Shown: positions 14,003 through 15,243 of the stretch, piece after piece | How the letters are laid out: every line of letters begins with the position of its first letter | Position numbering within the stretch: position 1 is the stretch's first letter | Assembly (NCBI GenBank): GCA_945787305.1 | Contig: CALZIH010000052.1 | Location: 1 to 15,243, forward strand | DNA: 15,243 nt | Origin: an uncultured Desulfobulbaceae bacterium | GTDB lineage: Bacteria; Desulfobacterota; Desulfobulbia; Desulfobulbales; Desulfobulbaceae | Direction: 5' to 3' | Position numbers and translations under genes: made by a program | Notes under the pieces: model-generated | What the model was told of the DNA's origin: nothing | The model's database searches: none | What the model saw: the letters and a program-made list of their open reading frames with translations, nothing else

Positions 14003-15208
14003 ATGCCCATTTATGTATGGAAAGGAATAAACAGTTACGGAGAAAAGCGTAAAGGTGAACTCGAAGCAGCCGACGAGGCTGCTGCCAAATCCCAGCTTCG
14101 ACGCCTGCGGATTGATGATCCGACGATCAAAGAGAAGCCCAAGGATGTCTTTGAAAACATCGCGCTCTTTCAGCCCAAGGTAACGGGTAAAGACATCGTT
14201 GTTTTCACCCGGCAGCTTTCAACCATGATCGATGCCGGTCTACCTCTGGTGCAATGTTTGCAAATCCTTGCAAAACAGCAAAGCAACTCGACCTTCAGAA
14301 AAGTTCTTTTGACCATCCAATCGGATGTCGAGACAGGGACAACCCTTGCAGACTCCATGCGCAAGCATCCAAAGGTATTCGACAACCTGTACTCAAACAT
14401 GATCGAGGCCGGAGAACTTGGCGGGATCCTGGATACCATTCTTTCCAGGTTGGCTGCCTTTAAAGAAAAAGCCATGGCTTTACAGAAAAAAATCAAAGGT
14501 GCCATGACCTATCCGGTCATCTGTCTAGCTATCTCCCTCCTTATCCTGGTCGTCATCCTTGTCTTTGTTATTCCGGTCTTTGTGGAGATGTTTGAAAGTA
14601 TGGATTCCGCCCTACCTGCAATTACCCAGCTTGTTGTTGATATGAGTGATTTTGTAAAAGGTAATTTTATTTATATTGCTATAGTGTGCGCAATTATTGC
14701 ATTTATTTATAAAAAGATTTACAACACGGAAAAAGGTCGGTTGATGATGGATGCTTTTTTCCTGCGGGCACCGATAGTCGGAATGCTTATCCGCAAGGTC
14801 GCGGTTGCTAAATTTACCCGAACGCTCAGTACCATGCTGCAAAGTGGTGTTCCCATTCTCGATGCCCTGCAGGTGGTAGCAAAGACGTCGGGCAATACGG
14901 TCATTGAACGTTCGGTCTTTCGGGTTAAAGATGCCATTTCCGAAGGTCGGCCTATAGCTGAGCCCCTTGAGGAAACCGGTGTTTTCCCCAACATGGTTGT
15001 CCAGATGATCAATGTCGGTGAATCCGTCGGTGCTCTGGATACCATGCTGGAAAAAATAGCCGATTTTTACGATGAAGAGGTCGACCAGGCGGTTGAGAAC
15101 CTGACGGCGATGATCGAGCCGTTAATGATGGTTTTTCTTGGTGGAATGATCGGCGGTCTTGTTGTAGCCATGTATTTGCCAATCTTTCAGATGGCAGGCA
15201 ATATTTAA
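14003..15208 (+). CDS. pilC: Type IV pilus inner-membrane platform protein PilC (GspF family)
   Basis: 401 residues, full length for PilC/GspF. The cytoplasmic N-terminus opens with PIYVWKGINSYGEKRKGELEA. Two T2SSF domains follow, each beginning with a related phrase: FTRQLSTMIDAGLPLVQCLQIL and FTRTLSTMLQSGVPILDALQVV. Hydrophobic segments occur after the first domain (TYPVICLAISLLILVVILVF), between the domains (residues about 215-235), and at the C-terminus, which ends with YLPIFQMAGNI, characteristic of PilC. It would anchor the assembly ATPases to the inner membrane and turn pilin subunits into the fibre. GGAGA (13992-13996) six bases before ATG 14003 sets the start. No pilB or pilT lies upstream. 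A ribosome-binding-like AAGAGGG at the right edge (15237-15243) implies another gene follows. Confidence 0.95.
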   Translation: MPIYVWKGINSYGEKRKGELEAADEAAAKSQLRRLRIDDPTIKEKPKDVFENIALFQPKVTGKDIVVFTRQLSTMIDAGLPLVQCLQILAKQQSNSTFRKVLLTIQSDVETGTTLADSMRKHPKVFDNLYSNMIEAGELGGILDTILSRLAAFKEKAMALQKKIKGAMTYPVICLAISLLILVVILVFVIPVFVEMFESMDSALPAITQLVVDMSDFVKGNFIYIAIVCAIIAFIYKKIYNTEKGRLMMDAFFLRAPIVGMLIRKVAVAKFTRTLSTMLQSGVPILDALQVVAKTSGNTVIERSVFRVKDAISEGRPIAEPLEETGVFPNMVVQMINVGESVGALDTMLEKIADFYDEEVDQAVENLTAMIEPLMMVFLGGMIGGLVVAMYLPIFQMAGNI

Positions 15209-15243
15209 TTATTATTCACTAGTTAATATAACAAAAAAGAGGG

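Overview
The window reads as a chromosomal stretch of a mid-GC, Gram-negative, probably anaerobic Desulfobacterota, most likely Desulfobulbales-like. This is inferred from gene content, not from a marker gene. The pointers are a Tol system with an outer-membrane-type lipoprotein, a small PxxKW-type four-cysteine protein (a family I know mainly from sulfate reducers and relatives), a two-subunit pyruvate-carboxylase-like enzyme, a group III Fe-alcohol dehydrogenase and a type IV pilus platform gene. I see no prophage, intact insertion sequence, CRISPR array, tRNA or rRNA.

Layout, left to right. (1) 1-1515, minus strand: tolQ, tolR and the N-terminal part of a TolA/TonB-like protein that runs off the left edge, together the envelope energy-transduction module. 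(2) 1516-2096: a gene-free divergent region with a degenerate inverted repeat. (3) 2097-3014, plus: a thioredoxin-reductase-like flavoprotein that keeps its FAD site and redox CxxC but has lost the usual NADPH signatures. (4) 3015-3526: a gene-free region with several hairpins, including a roughly 109-nt nested fold that could be a structured RNA. (5) 3527-6932, plus: a biotin carboxylase subunit started by TTG, then a carboxyltransferase/biotin-carrier subunit whose active-site loops are unusual. (6) 6984-8094, minus: a PPC/DUF296 protein and DarP/YjgA. (7) 8376-9545, plus: an Fe-dependent alcohol dehydrogenase with an extended -10 box and a palindrome upstream. (8) 9571-11834, minus: an operon of nitroreductase, lipoprotein and coaBC, read from a 28-bp tandemly duplicated promoter. 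(9) 12019-13516, plus: tatD and yggS, almost touching. (10) 13570-13821, minus: the PxxKW protein. (11) 14003-15208, plus: pilC, followed by a likely ribosome binding site for a gene beyond the right edge.

Most genes are housekeeping: envelope integrity, anaplerotic carboxylation, CoA synthesis, PLP homeostasis, ribosome assembly and pilus assembly. The points I would look at again are the divergent carboxyltransferase, the NADPH-motif-less thioredoxin reductase homologue, the structured leader region before the carboxylase, the duplicated promoter, and the long U-tract-poor hairpins at all three convergent gene ends.
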